DNA from: Rhodobiaceae bacterium
GTDB taxonomy: Bacteria; Pseudomonadota; Alphaproteobacteria; Rhizobiales; Tepidamorphaceae
Direction of reading: 5' to 3'
NCBI GenBank assembly: GCA_020637855.1
Contig: JACKJR010000001.1
Span: 744,001-808,000 of the forward strand
DNA: 64,000 bases
The first letter of the stretch is position 1. The number at the start of each line of letters is the position of its first letter. The translations under genes were made by a program, and so were the position numbers. Shown piece by piece: positions 23,927 through 32,324 of this stretch. Under the pieces are notes generated by a model. That model made no database searches. It was not told the DNA's origin and saw nothing but the letters and a program-made list of their open reading frames with translations.

Positions 23927-24961
23927 ATGACCAAGTACAAACTCGAATACATCTGGCTGGACGGTTACACCCCGGTCCCCAATCTGCGCGGCAAGACCCA
24001 GATCAAGGAATACGCATCCTTCCCGAAGCTTGAAGAGCTTCCGCTGTGGGGCTTCGATGGTTCGTCGACGATGCAGGCGGAAGGCAGCAGCTCCGACTGC
24101 GTGCTGAAGCCCGTTGCGGTTTATCCCGACCCGGCCCGCACGAACGGCGCTCTGGTGCTCTGCGAAGTCATGATGCCTGACGGCGAGACCCCGCATCCCT
24201 CCAACGCACGTGCCACCATCCTCGACGACGAGGGTGCATGGTTCGGCTTCGAGCAGGAATACTTCTTCTACAAGGATGGTCGTCCGCTCGGCTTCCCGGC
24301 TGCCGGCTATCCCGAGCCGCAGGGCAAGTACTACACCGGCGTCGGCTTCAGCGCCGTTGGCGATGTCGCCCGTCAGATCGTCGAAGAGCACCTCGACCTG
24401 TGCCTCGAGGCCGGCATCAACCACGAAGGCATCAATGCCGAAGTGGCCAAGGGCCAGTGGGAGTTCCAGGTCTTCGGCAAGGGTTCCAAGAAGGCTGCCG
24501 ACGAAATGTGGATGGCCCGCTACCTGCTGCAGCGCCTGACCGAGAAGTACGGCATTGACATCGAATATCACTGCAAGCCGCTCGGCGCGACCGACTGGAA
24601 CGGCTCGGGCATGCATTGCAACTTCTCCACCACCTACCTGCGCGAAACCGGTGGCAAGGAGTACTTCGAGAAGCTGATGGCCCAGTTCGAAAAGAACCTG
24701 ATGGACCACATCAACGTTTACGGCCCGGACAACCACATGCGTCTGACCGGCCTGCACGAGACGGCTCCGTGGAACAAGTTCTCCTACGGCGTTGCCGACC
24801 GTGGCGCTTCGGTCCGTGTGCCGCACTCCTTCGTCAAGAACGGCTACAAGGGCTACCTGGAAGACCGCCGTCCGAACTCTCAGGGCGACCCCTATGCGAT
24901 CGCTTCGCAGGTTCTGAAGACGATCTCGGAAGTCCCGACCGCAGCTTCCGCCGCGGCCTGA
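23927..24961 (+). CDS. glnII: Glutamine synthetase type II (GSII)
   Basis: A 344-residue eukaryotic-type glutamine synthetase, which joins ammonia to glutamate using ATP in the cytosol. Family blocks are LEYIWLDGYTPVPNLRGKT at the N-terminus, LPLWGFDGSST, and the metal-site segment WFGFEQEYFF. The ATP/glutamate segments GTDWNGSGMHCNFSTTYLR-like and HIN-x-YG-x-DNHMRLTGLHET are also present. The length matches rhizobial GlnII and is much shorter than GlnA (~470). GSII lacks the adenylylation control of GlnA, so control by NtrC/sigma-54 and by GstI, both visible here, fits. A GC-rich terminator follows. Confidence 0.97.
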   Translation: MTKYKLEYIWLDGYTPVPNLRGKTQIKEYASFPKLEELPLWGFDGSSTMQAEGSSSDCVLKPVAVYPDPARTNGALVLCEVMMPDGETPHPSNARATILDDEGAWFGFEQEYFFYKDGRPLGFPAAGYPEPQGKYYTGVGFSAVGDVARQIVEEHLDLCLEAGINHEGINAEVAKGQWEFQVFGKGSKKAADEMWMARYLLQRLTEKYGIDIEYHCKPLGATDWNGSGMHCNFSTTYLRETGGKEYFEKLMAQFEKNLMDHINVYGPDNHMRLTGLHETAPWNKFSYGVADRGASVRVPHSFVKNGYKGYLEDRRPNSQGDPYAIASQVLKTISEVPTAASAAA

Positions 24962-25015
24962 CACTGATCTCTCCCCGAGCGAAGCGCGTTTCTGCTTCTG
25001 CTCTCCAAGCTAATG

Positions 25016-25044
25016 CGGGGCGCCCTTTGGGTTGCCCCGTTTTC
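25016..25044 (+). terminator. Rho-independent terminator of glnII
   Basis: CGGGGC (25016-25021) pairs with GCCCCG (25034-25039), with an inner CCC-TTT-GGG stem, followed directly by TTTTC. It lies 55 bp after the glnII stop. Confidence 0.85.
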
Positions 25045-25129
25045 TTATGCGCACGGCGATGTGAGTTGACGCTGCCGCGGCTTTGGGAAAGAAGCGCTGC
25101 TCCGACCAATCCGGGCAGGAGCAGTTCTC

Positions 25130-25615
25130 TTGACGGCTAAATCCGAAATTGAAATCAGCTTTGTGCGTCTGCCGGATATCGATCCGGCCGAGATCATCGC
25201 GCATATGTCCGATCCGCGTGTCGGCGAGCACATGCCGCTGCTGACAGCTGCGTGGGACGAGGCGGGCTGCACTGCATTCATCCGCAAGAAGGAAGACCAC
25301 TGGCGCCGCGACGGCCTCGGCCACTGGGCCATTCTGTGTAATGGCTCCTATGCCGGCTGGGGCGGTTTCCAGAAAGAGGACGGGGAATGGGATTTCGGCC
25401 TCGTGCTAAAGCCTGAGCATTTCGGCCTAGGTGCGCGCATCGCCGCAAAGGCTCTGGCCTTCGCCCGTGCCGACAAGCGCATTTCCTCCGTCACATTCCT
25501 GCTGCCGCCGTCACGCACGAAGCTGGGCGCCCTGAAACGCCTCGGCGCGTTCTATGTTGGTGACGTCGATTACGACGGTGAGCGGTTCCTGAAATTCAGG
25601 CTGGAAACAGTGTAG
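25130..25615 (+). CDS. GNAT family N-acetyltransferase
   Basis: A 161-residue GNAT-fold protein. The conserved core runs from WAILCNGSYAGWGGF (beta-4 region) through EWDFGLVLKPEHFGLGARIAAKALAFA. GLGARI stands in for the acetyl-CoA pyrophosphate loop, and the LGALKRLGAFYVGDV end is typical. The start is TTG at 25130 behind CAGGAG. Substrate unknown; RimJ/RimL-like or small-molecule acetylation are both possible. It is separated from glnII by a terminator, so probably transcribed alone. Confidence 0.78.
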   Translation: MTAKSEIEISFVRLPDIDPAEIIAHMSDPRVGEHMPLLTAAWDEAGCTAFIRKKEDHWRRDGLGHWAILCNGSYAGWGGFQKEDGEWDFGLVLKPEHFGLGARIAAKALAFARADKRISSVTFLLPPSRTKLGALKRLGAFYVGDVDYDGERFLKFRLETV

Positions 25616-25657
25616 GGTGTCCCGGACGCATCTGCTGATGGCCCGGGAGCCCATTGT

Positions 25658-26518
25658 TTACCTCAGCGTTTTGACCACCGCAGTCAGATGTTCGTTGCCG
25701 AAACCCTGCCGGTTAGTCTCTTCATAGCGTGCCCGCACCATGTCTGTGACAGGCGCTATGCCGCCGCCTCCGGCAGCCTCGGTGGCATAGCGCAGATCCT
25801 TTGCGACGAGTTCGACCGGGAACATCTTCGTGAAGGCGTCTTTCACCATCATCTCGCCTGCGACCTTTGCCGCCGGCGAGCACACCGGCGTCGCGCCGAT
25901 AATCGCAAGCGCTTCGCCGGCGTCGAGCCCAGCTTTGCCGAGCATTTCCGTCAGTTCCGCCATCACCGCGACCTGCGCCGCGAACAGCGTGTTGACGGCA
26001 AGCTTCACCGCCATTCCGGCGCCCGCCGCCCCGGCGTGATGAACCGCCGCGCCCATGGCTTTCAATATGGGGTCGGCCCGTCCCAGATCGTCCGTGGCAG
26101 CGCCCGCAAAGAAGATCAGCACCTTTGCTTCCGCCTGGGGCAGGGAGCCGGCAAGCGGTGCATCGATGAAGGCAAGCTTGCGTGAGGTAACCTCCCGCGT
26201 CAGCCAGGAGGTGTGAGCAAGACTCAGCGTCGAACACTCGATGGCAATGGCATCGTCCTTCATGCCGGCAAGCGCGCCGGTTTGCGGGTCTGTCCACACC
26301 ACGCGCGAGGCTTCGTCGTCACGCAGCATCGCGATGACGAAATCGGCTCCGCCGGCGGCTTCCCGGGGCGTGGCTGCGACACGTGCTCCGGCCCGGGCCA
26401 GAGGCGCGGCTTTCGCTACGTCCCTGTTCCAGACAGTGAGGGAATGCCCTGCGCCGATCAGATTTGCGGCCATGCGCGCGCCCATCGCGCCAAGGCCCAG
26501 AAAAGCGACGTTAGCCAT
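25658..26518 (-). CDS. NAD(P)-dependent beta-hydroxyacid dehydrogenase (3-hydroxyisobutyrate dehydrogenase family)
   Basis: This 286-residue protein has the N-terminal Rossmann motif FLGLGAMGARMAANL. The substrate site is DAPLAGSLPQAEAKVLIFFAGA, the variant of DAPVSGG found in this family. The catalytic Lys lies in GAGMAVKLAVNTLFAAQ (~residue 170). The helical C-terminal domain is complete. Members oxidise 3-hydroxyisobutyrate, tartronate semialdehyde, 6-phosphogluconate-like or related acids; the exact substrate is unclear. Of two adjacent Met codons the second (26518) has the better spacing from AGGAGG. It is divergent from a LysR-type regulator that may control it. Confidence 0.87.
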   Translation of the reverse strand: MANVAFLGLGAMGARMAANLIGAGHSLTVWNRDVAKAAPLARAGARVAATPREAAGGADFVIAMLRDDEASRVVWTDPQTGALAGMKDDAIAIECSTLSLAHTSWLTREVTSRKLAFIDAPLAGSLPQAEAKVLIFFAGAATDDLGRADPILKAMGAAVHHAGAAGAGMAVKLAVNTLFAAQVAVMAELTEMLGKAGLDAGEALAIIGATPVCSPAAKVAGEMMVKDAFTKMFPVELVAKDLRYATEAAGGGGIAPVTDMVRARYEETNRQGFGNEHLTAVVKTLR

Positions 26519-26622
26519 CATTGTCCCTCCTTCGGGTTTGCCGTTTGCACGAAGGGAAATCTGGTATATTTGAATTAAGGGCAGTAGGCTGTGTTTTCTA
26601 TTACCATATATCTGAATTTCAA

Positions 26623-27492
26623 ATGAATGATCGTCTCTTATCCCTGCGTGTCCTGTCCCGGACCGCGCGTCTTGCCTCCTTCTCGGCGGCGGCGCGCGAA
26701 CTTGGGCTTTCGCAATCCTCAGCGTCGCGGATCGTGGCGGAACTGGAGGCGGAACTGGGCGTGGCGCTGCTGACGCGCACGACGCGGGCCGTGGCACTGA
26801 CAGAAACGGGTGCCGACTATCTTGAACGCGGGGAAGCCGTTCTCGATGCGATGGAGGAGGCCGATCACGTCGCGCGCGGCGACGGCAGGCTCAAGGGGCG
26901 GCTGCGCATAGGGCTGTCGTCCAGCTTTGGTCTGCGCATGATCGTGCCGCGTTTGCCGGCATTCCTTACCCGTCATCCTGATCTGTCGGTCGATCTTGCG
27001 GTTTCAGACAACCATCAGGATTTGGTGAGCGAGGGGATCGACATCGCATTCCGCTTAGGCAGCATGGCAGACAGCACTGCCGTGGCCCGCCGTCTGGGGG
27101 CCTCGCCGCGCGTGTTGGCCGCGTCGCCGGACTATCTCGCGGCACGCACGCCGATCAATGAACCCAATGACCTTGCTCACCACGACCTCATCGCCGGTCC
27201 GGGCGTCACGCCGCAGGAGCTGGTGTTCACCCGTGGCGAAGAAAATCAGCGCACTCGCCCTTCGGGCCGGGTGACCTGCGCCGCGAACGAGGGCGCAACG
27301 GCTGCCGCGCGTGCCGGTCTAGGTCTGACGGTTTCTTCAGCCTGGGGCATTGCGGCGGAACTAACGGCGGGAACGCTGGTCCGTGTGCTGCCTGACTGGT
27401 CGCTGGGCGAGGTGGAATTGCACGCGGTCTTCCCGCCGGGGCGTCAGCCGCGCCCGGCCGCACGCGCGCTGGCGAACTGGATGTCAGATTAG
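26623..27492 (+). CDS. LysR family transcriptional regulator
   Basis: A 289-residue LTTR. The winged helix spans residues ~1-60 (LSRTARLASFSAAARELGLSQSSASRIVAELEAELG). A linker helix and a periplasmic-binding-like effector domain follow (LRIGLSSSFGLRMIVPRLPAFL onwards). It belongs to the subgroup with short, CrgA-like effector domains. The start at 26623 is where similarity begins; the upstream frame overlaps the divergent oxidoreductase. The 104-bp intergenic gap carries imperfect inverted repeats (TTTGAATT and AATTTCAAA) that may be the binding site. Its end overlaps the convergent cupin gene by 4 bp. Confidence 0.92.
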   Translation: MNDRLLSLRVLSRTARLASFSAAARELGLSQSSASRIVAELEAELGVALLTRTTRAVALTETGADYLERGEAVLDAMEEADHVARGDGRLKGRLRIGLSSSFGLRMIVPRLPAFLTRHPDLSVDLAVSDNHQDLVSEGIDIAFRLGSMADSTAVARRLGASPRVLAASPDYLAARTPINEPNDLAHHDLIAGPGVTPQELVFTRGEENQRTRPSGRVTCAANEGATAAARAGLGLTVSSAWGIAAELTAGTLVRVLPDWSLGEVELHAVFPPGRQPRPAARALANWMSD

Positions 27493-27887
27493 AAATCACC
27501 CTTCTGGTGCTCGACGATTTCCATGTAGTCCTCGCGGATCGGACAGAAGATATCGAGGTTCATCACCGTTTCATTGCCGATCGGCTTGCCGCCATGGGGC
27601 ACGTCCGGCGGTACGCGCAGCACTTCCCCGGCGCCGACCTCGAATTCCTCGTCGCCGACGGCCCACAGCATGCGCCCTGTCAGGATGCAGGCGATCTGCT
27701 CGAACGGGTGGCTGTGGATCTTGATTTCCATGCCCGGCTCGAGCCAGTTCATCACCAGCATGACGTTCTCGCCGCGAAACCCGGACCGCGAAACGAAATC
27801 GCGCACCGGGAAACGGGGCAGGTCCTCCCATTTGACCGGCATGCGAAAAGGCTGAAGGCTCTCGTTCTTTTCTGTGTCCTGCGACAT
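27489..27887 (-). CDS. Single-domain cupin protein
   Basis: A 132-residue RmlC-type cupin. Motif 1 is IHSHPFEQIACILTGRM, with metal-binding His, His and Glu, and motif 2 is VPPDVPHGGKP, with the last His, so metal binding is likely. It lies 23 bp downstream of hyuB on the same strand and is probably the last gene of the TRAP-iclR-hyuAB operon. It may act as an isomerase, dioxygenase or ligand-binding accessory of that pathway. GGAG precedes the ATG. Its stop overlaps the convergent LysR gene. Confidence 0.8.
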   Translation of the reverse strand: MSQDTEKNESLQPFRMPVKWEDLPRFPVRDFVSRSGFRGENVMLVMNWLEPGMEIKIHSHPFEQIACILTGRMLWAVGDEEFEVGAGEVLRVPPDVPHGGKPIGNETVMNLDIFCPIREDYMEIVEHQKGDF

Positions 27888-27910
27888 TGTTGGTCTCCAT
27901 ATTCTTGTGT

Positions 27911-29458
27911 TTAAGCCGCTCCGAAACCGCCGCCGCCCGGTGTAACCATCAGCACTTCATCTTCGGGTTTCATTTCGATTTTACCGGCACGCAGCTCCGG
28001 CTTGCCGTTGACTTCATAACGTCCCGCCGCGCCATCTGCGCCGCCAAGCAGACCTTCAGGCCCCTCATGCAGCCGGCTAGGTACCGTATTGAGAAGCCAC
28101 GGGCTGTTCGTGCGCATGTGGAAGCTGATGCGTTGGCCGTCGCCGCCGGGCTGCGCGCCAGCGCCACCCGTACCGCGCTCCAGTTCCTTGCAGCCGAACA
28201 CGATCGGGTAGGAAGCCTCCAGCACTTCGACCGGCACCGCCGAAACGCCGGTCGGATAGCAGATGGCCGACAGGCCGGGTTTCGAAGCACGCGCGCCCAT
28301 GCCGCCGGAATAGTTGAACATCGAGCTCGTGAACGGATTACCGGCCTCGTCACGGCCGTTGATCTGCACCGTCCACACAGCGCCGGAGCCTTCAGCCACC
28401 ACGCGGTCGGGTGCGACATGAGACAGCGCCTTGAGTATGGGGAAGGGGACATACATGCCGACGACGTGGCGCGCATTGACCGGGGAGGGGTATTTGGCAT
28501 TGACGATGCAGCTGTCGGGCAGCTTCAGTTTGATCGGTGCCAGACTGCCTGCGTTGTTGGGCAAATCAGGGTTGAGCGTCGAACGTACGGCAAAGGTGGC
28601 ATAAGCGTGCGTATAAGCCGGGACGACATTGATGCCCATACGGCTGGGGCCTGATGAACCAGCAAAGTCGATGGTGATCTCGCCGGCATTGCTGTCGATG
28701 GTAACAGCGGTTTTCAGCACAACCGTCTCGCCTCCGGGAACGTCGAAGCGCGACTCGCCTTCATAGACCCCGCCGGGAAGCTTACGGATGCTTTCGCGTG
28801 TCGCTTCCTCCGAGCGGTTGATGATCTCGTCCGACAACGCTTCGATATCGACCAGCCCGTAACGATCGCACAGTGCATTGAGCCGCCGCGCGGCAATATT
28901 GGCACTGGACACCTGGGCGGCGAGGTCGCCGAACAGGGCATCGGGCGTGCGCACGTTGCGGCGGATGATATCGAACAGAGTGCTGTTCGGTTCTCCCGCG
29001 TTGTAAAGTTTCATCACCGGTATCCAGAGACCTTCCTCATGGATGTCGCGTGCACCGGACCCGATGCCGTAGCCACCGATGTCGGTATGGTGGATGGTCG
29101 AGCCGGCATAGCCGATGATGCGATTCTCCCGGAAGATCGGCGACAGCACGGTGATGTCGAAGAAGTGGCCCGCAGACATCCAGGGGTCGTTGGTGATCAG
29201 CACATCGCCGGGCTTGAGTGTTTCGGGATCGATATCCGCCAGCAGGTTGCCGGCGGCAGCCGCCAGCGAGTTGATGTGTCCCGGCGTGCCGGTTACGGCC
29301 TGCGCGACCATGCGTGCCCGCTGGTCGAATAATCCGTTGGCGAGATCACCGGCCTCGCGCACGATCGGGCTGAACGCGACACGTTGCAGGGCGCGTGCCT
29401 GCTCGCTGACGATGCCGATCAGGTTGCTCCACAGAATCTGGAGTTCGACGCCATCCAT
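27911..29458 (-). CDS. hyuB: Hydantoinase B/oxoprolinase family subunit
   Basis: A 515-residue HyuB-type subunit of ATP-dependent hydantoinase/5-oxoprolinase. Family blocks are FSPIVREAGDLANGLFD, GDVLITNDPWMSAGHFFDITVLSPIF, the HHTDIGG motif (~residue 125), and the terminal MVTPGGGGFG. With HyuA it cleaves hydantoins, N-methylhydantoin, oxoproline or related cyclic or acyl substrates at the cost of ATP; acetone/acetophenone carboxylases are relatives. The start at 29458 is 3 bp from the hyuA stop with GGGAG ahead. The substrate is unknown, but the linked TRAP importer and IclR regulator point to an imported organic acid or its cyclic amide. Confidence 0.9.
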   Translation of the reverse strand: MDGVELQILWSNLIGIVSEQARALQRVAFSPIVREAGDLANGLFDQRARMVAQAVTGTPGHINSLAAAAGNLLADIDPETLKPGDVLITNDPWMSAGHFFDITVLSPIFRENRIIGYAGSTIHHTDIGGYGIGSGARDIHEEGLWIPVMKLYNAGEPNSTLFDIIRRNVRTPDALFGDLAAQVSSANIAARRLNALCDRYGLVDIEALSDEIINRSEEATRESIRKLPGGVYEGESRFDVPGGETVVLKTAVTIDSNAGEITIDFAGSSGPSRMGINVVPAYTHAYATFAVRSTLNPDLPNNAGSLAPIKLKLPDSCIVNAKYPSPVNARHVVGMYVPFPILKALSHVAPDRVVAEGSGAVWTVQINGRDEAGNPFTSSMFNYSGGMGARASKPGLSAICYPTGVSAVPVEVLEASYPIVFGCKELERGTGGAGAQPGGDGQRISFHMRTNSPWLLNTVPSRLHEGPEGLLGGADGAAGRYEVNGKPELRAGKIEMKPEDEVLMVTPGGGGFGAA

Positions 29459-29460
29459 GT

Positions 29461-31536
29461 TCACGCTCCCTTGGTGCGACTTGCGATCATGCTGCCATCG
29501 GGATGAAGCGCGAGCGTCCATCCCGGCAGCACGAATGAGGTGGTCTCGCGCTCTTCCACAATCAGCGGTCCATCCAGGACCTGACCGACACGAAGATCAG
29601 CGCGCTGGTAGACCGAAACCGGTGTCGCCTCTCCCCTGAGGTAGACGGTGCGGGTCTTGTGTGCCGGCTGCTCGTCGTGCCTCTTGTGCACACCCGAACC
29701 CCGGCTCGGCGTTTTGCCGCTGGCAGTCACGATCCAGTTGACGAGTTCGATCGGCATGGTGTCGAGCTTCAGTCCGTACTGGGTAACATACTCTGCTTCG
29801 AAGAGTTCGCAGATGCGGTCCGCATCGCGAACTTTCCGAGGATCGAAATCGAGCGCGATCTTCACTTCCGACTGCTGGCCGAGATATCGCAACTCTGCAC
29901 CGAAGGAGAATTGCATCTCGGCGTCATCGATTCCGGCTTCCGCCAGTGCCGCCCTGCCTTCCTCGACCATGGTGGAGACGGTCTTGCCGATCTGTTCCCA
30001 GTCGAGCCCATCAACCCGCGCCACCAGACTCCTGACGAGGTCGATTTGTGCTGGCGTCACCAGCGTTCCGAAGGCCGAAAGTACCGAGGCAAGAGGCGGA
30101 TAGATCACTTGGGTACTCTCCACCAGTTCAGCGACCATGCAGGCATGCACTGGGCCTGCGCCGCCGAACGCAAGTAGCGGCAGGCCGCGGTAGTCGATGC
30201 CACGGTCGGTTGCATGAGCACGGGTTGCAGCCGCCATCTGTTCGCACACAACGTCGAATACACCCCACGCCGCATGTTCGACATCAAGGCCGAGCCTTTC
30301 GCCCAGCGCAGCAAAGGCAGCACGCGCCCCCGCTGCATCAAGTCGCATGTCGCCACCGAGGAAGTTGTCGGGATCGAGGATGCCGAGAACGACATCGGCG
30401 TCGGTTACGCACGGATCGGTGCCGCCGCGCCCGTAACATACCGGCCCGGGAATGGAGCCGGCACTTTCCGGGCCTACTTTCAGAAGCCCTAGCGAATTCA
30501 CCGACGCAATCGACCCGCCACCGGCGCCAATCTCGATCATGTCGATTGAGGGAACCGTGATTGGCATGCCGCTGCCCGGCATGAACCGGTAACGCCGGTC
30601 GACCTCGAACGTGCCGGTGACAAGCGGCTCGTATCCCTGGATCATGCAGGCCTTGGCCGTTGTGCCGCCCATGTCGAACGAGATCAGTTCCGGTTTGTCC
30701 AACAGGCGAGAGAAATGCGAGGCGACTAACGCGCCGGCCGCGGGTCCGGATTCGATCATGCGCACTGGTGTGCGTCCGGCGCGTTCGGCTCCGATCACGC
30801 CGCCGTTCGACAGCATGATCAGCGGCTGCTGCTTGAAACCGCGGTGCCCAAGCTCCTCGATCAGCGCATTGAGATAGGGTCTCGTGATCGGAACGGTGTA
30901 GGCGTTGATGGCAACTGTGGAGGTGCGCAGGTATTCGCGCATCTGCGGTGCGATGTCATGCGAAACGGAGACGAAGATATCCGGTGCTTTCTCAGCGAAA
31001 ATACGTGCGACTTCGGCCTCGTTGACGCCGTTGCGGTAGGCATTGAGAAGGCAGACCGCGACGGAAACGATGTCTCGTTCGCGGCACTGCGCGATGATCT
31101 CCTCGACTTCGGCTTCGCCGACCGGGCGTTCAACGGTGCCATCCGCATAGACACGCTCGTCCAGAACAAAAGTGCACTCGCGTGGGATTAGCGGCTCGGC
31201 ATATTCGATCTGCGGATCGTACATGTCGTAGCGGTGCTCTTCGCGGATGTAGAGGATGTCGGAGAATCCCTTTGTGAGGATCAAGCCGGTCGGCGGCCCC
31301 TTGCGCTCGATCAGAGCGTTGGTGACGACTGTGGTCGCGTGCACGACCACATCGTTGACTGATTGCGGTGTGACACCGGCACGCCCCAGCACGAGATCGA
31401 CACCACGGAAGAAGCCCTCGATCAGGTTGCCGTGAGTGGTTAGCGTCTTGTCGACGAAAGTACGCCCGTCATCGGCAAACAGTACGGCGTCGGTGAATGT
31501 GCCGCCGATGTCGATCGCCAGCGAATACTGCGTCAT
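29461..31536 (-). CDS. hyuA: Hydantoinase/oxoprolinase family subunit A
   Basis: A 691-residue HyuA-type ATP-binding subunit. It begins with the ASKHA phosphate-1 motif SLAIDIGGTFTDAVLF. Also visible are HATTVVTNALIERKG (~residue 68), the FDMGGTTAKACMI motif (~295), an IEIGAGGGSIASV loop and the GGAGPVHAC block (~460). It supplies the ATP-driven step to the HyuB partner coded directly downstream. Its start overlaps the iclR stop by 4 bp (ATGA), so the two are translationally coupled. Acetone-carboxylase-like beta subunits share this fold, but no gamma subunit is present. Confidence 0.91.
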   Translation of the reverse strand: MTQYSLAIDIGGTFTDAVLFADDGRTFVDKTLTTHGNLIEGFFRGVDLVLGRAGVTPQSVNDVVVHATTVVTNALIERKGPPTGLILTKGFSDILYIREEHRYDMYDPQIEYAEPLIPRECTFVLDERVYADGTVERPVGEAEVEEIIAQCRERDIVSVAVCLLNAYRNGVNEAEVARIFAEKAPDIFVSVSHDIAPQMREYLRTSTVAINAYTVPITRPYLNALIEELGHRGFKQQPLIMLSNGGVIGAERAGRTPVRMIESGPAAGALVASHFSRLLDKPELISFDMGGTTAKACMIQGYEPLVTGTFEVDRRYRFMPGSGMPITVPSIDMIEIGAGGGSIASVNSLGLLKVGPESAGSIPGPVCYGRGGTDPCVTDADVVLGILDPDNFLGGDMRLDAAGARAAFAALGERLGLDVEHAAWGVFDVVCEQMAAATRAHATDRGIDYRGLPLLAFGGAGPVHACMVAELVESTQVIYPPLASVLSAFGTLVTPAQIDLVRSLVARVDGLDWEQIGKTVSTMVEEGRAALAEAGIDDAEMQFSFGAELRYLGQQSEVKIALDFDPRKVRDADRICELFEAEYVTQYGLKLDTMPIELVNWIVTASGKTPSRGSGVHKRHDEQPAHKTRTVYLRGEATPVSVYQRADLRVGQVLDGPLIVEERETTSFVLPGWTLALHPDGSMIASRTKGA

Positions 31537-32312
31537 GCGGGATACTCCGTGTTACCCAGATTTCGCGAAATGGACCGTGCTGCGGCCACCACGCGGTCAA
31601 CCAGTTGAGATTTGGGCGGTGAGCCGATCATTGTGTTCGGTCCTGCGACCGTGACGGTCGCCTGCATCTGATTGGTCAGATCGAAGATCGGGGCCGAGAC
31701 GGCATTCACACCCATCAGCGTCTGGTCGGGCGCATCGGCCCAGCCGCGCTTGCAGGTCAGTTTCACTTCGGATTCAAGTGCGGACAGGTCCGTATTGGTG
31801 TTTTCGGTCCATGCCTGCAGCGGTTTGGCGCGCACAATGTCCCACAGGGTTTCGGGGCCAAAGGCAAGCGCCACTTTTCCTTGCGCCGAGGAATGGAAAT
31901 CGAGCAGCGAACCGGGCCGCGTAACGATCTGGACAGGCGATTCAGCCCGCACAATATCGAGGACACGCATGCCGGTTTCTTCTAGCAGCGAGAGCGTGAC
32001 TGTGGTTTGCAATTCGTTGCGCAGGATTGTCATCAGGGGACGCGCTTCCGTCAGGAGCCCGGTCCGGTCGGAAATTGCCTGGCCGATATGGTAGAGCTTC
32101 AAGGTCAACCGGTAGCGTTCGGTCTCGGGATCCTGCGTGACATAGTCCATCGATGCCAGCGTGCGCAGGAAGCGATGCGTGCGTGCCCTCGGCATACCGA
32201 TCCGCCGCGCAAGCTCGCTCAAGCCCACCGGCTCGCCGATCTCCACCATCTTCTCGATGAGCAGGAAAGCGACTTGGGTCGACTGGTTCGTGGATTTGTC
32301 GAGTTCGACCAT
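31533..32312 (-). CDS. IclR family transcriptional regulator
   Basis: A 259-residue IclR-type regulator. The N-terminal winged helix runs from STQVAFLLIEKMVEIGEPVGLSELARRIGMP (~10-45) and is followed by the GAF-like ligand domain with FHSSAQGKVALAFG and VNAVSAPIFDL. These proteins sense small carboxylic or aromatic acids as dimers of dimers. It is coded inside the operon it presumably controls, between dctM and hyuA, overlapping hyuA by 4 bp. GGGAG supports the start. The palindrome at 35289-35333 upstream of dctP is the most likely target in view. Confidence 0.92.
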   Translation of the reverse strand: MVELDKSTNQSTQVAFLLIEKMVEIGEPVGLSELARRIGMPRARTHRFLRTLASMDYVTQDPETERYRLTLKLYHIGQAISDRTGLLTEARPLMTILRNELQTTVTLSLLEETGMRVLDIVRAESPVQIVTRPGSLLDFHSSAQGKVALAFGPETLWDIVRAKPLQAWTENTNTDLSALESEVKLTCKRGWADAPDQTLMGVNAVSAPIFDLTNQMQATVTVAGPNTMIGSPPKSQLVDRVVAAARSISRNLGNTEYPA

Positions 32313-32324
32313 TCTTGCACTCCC

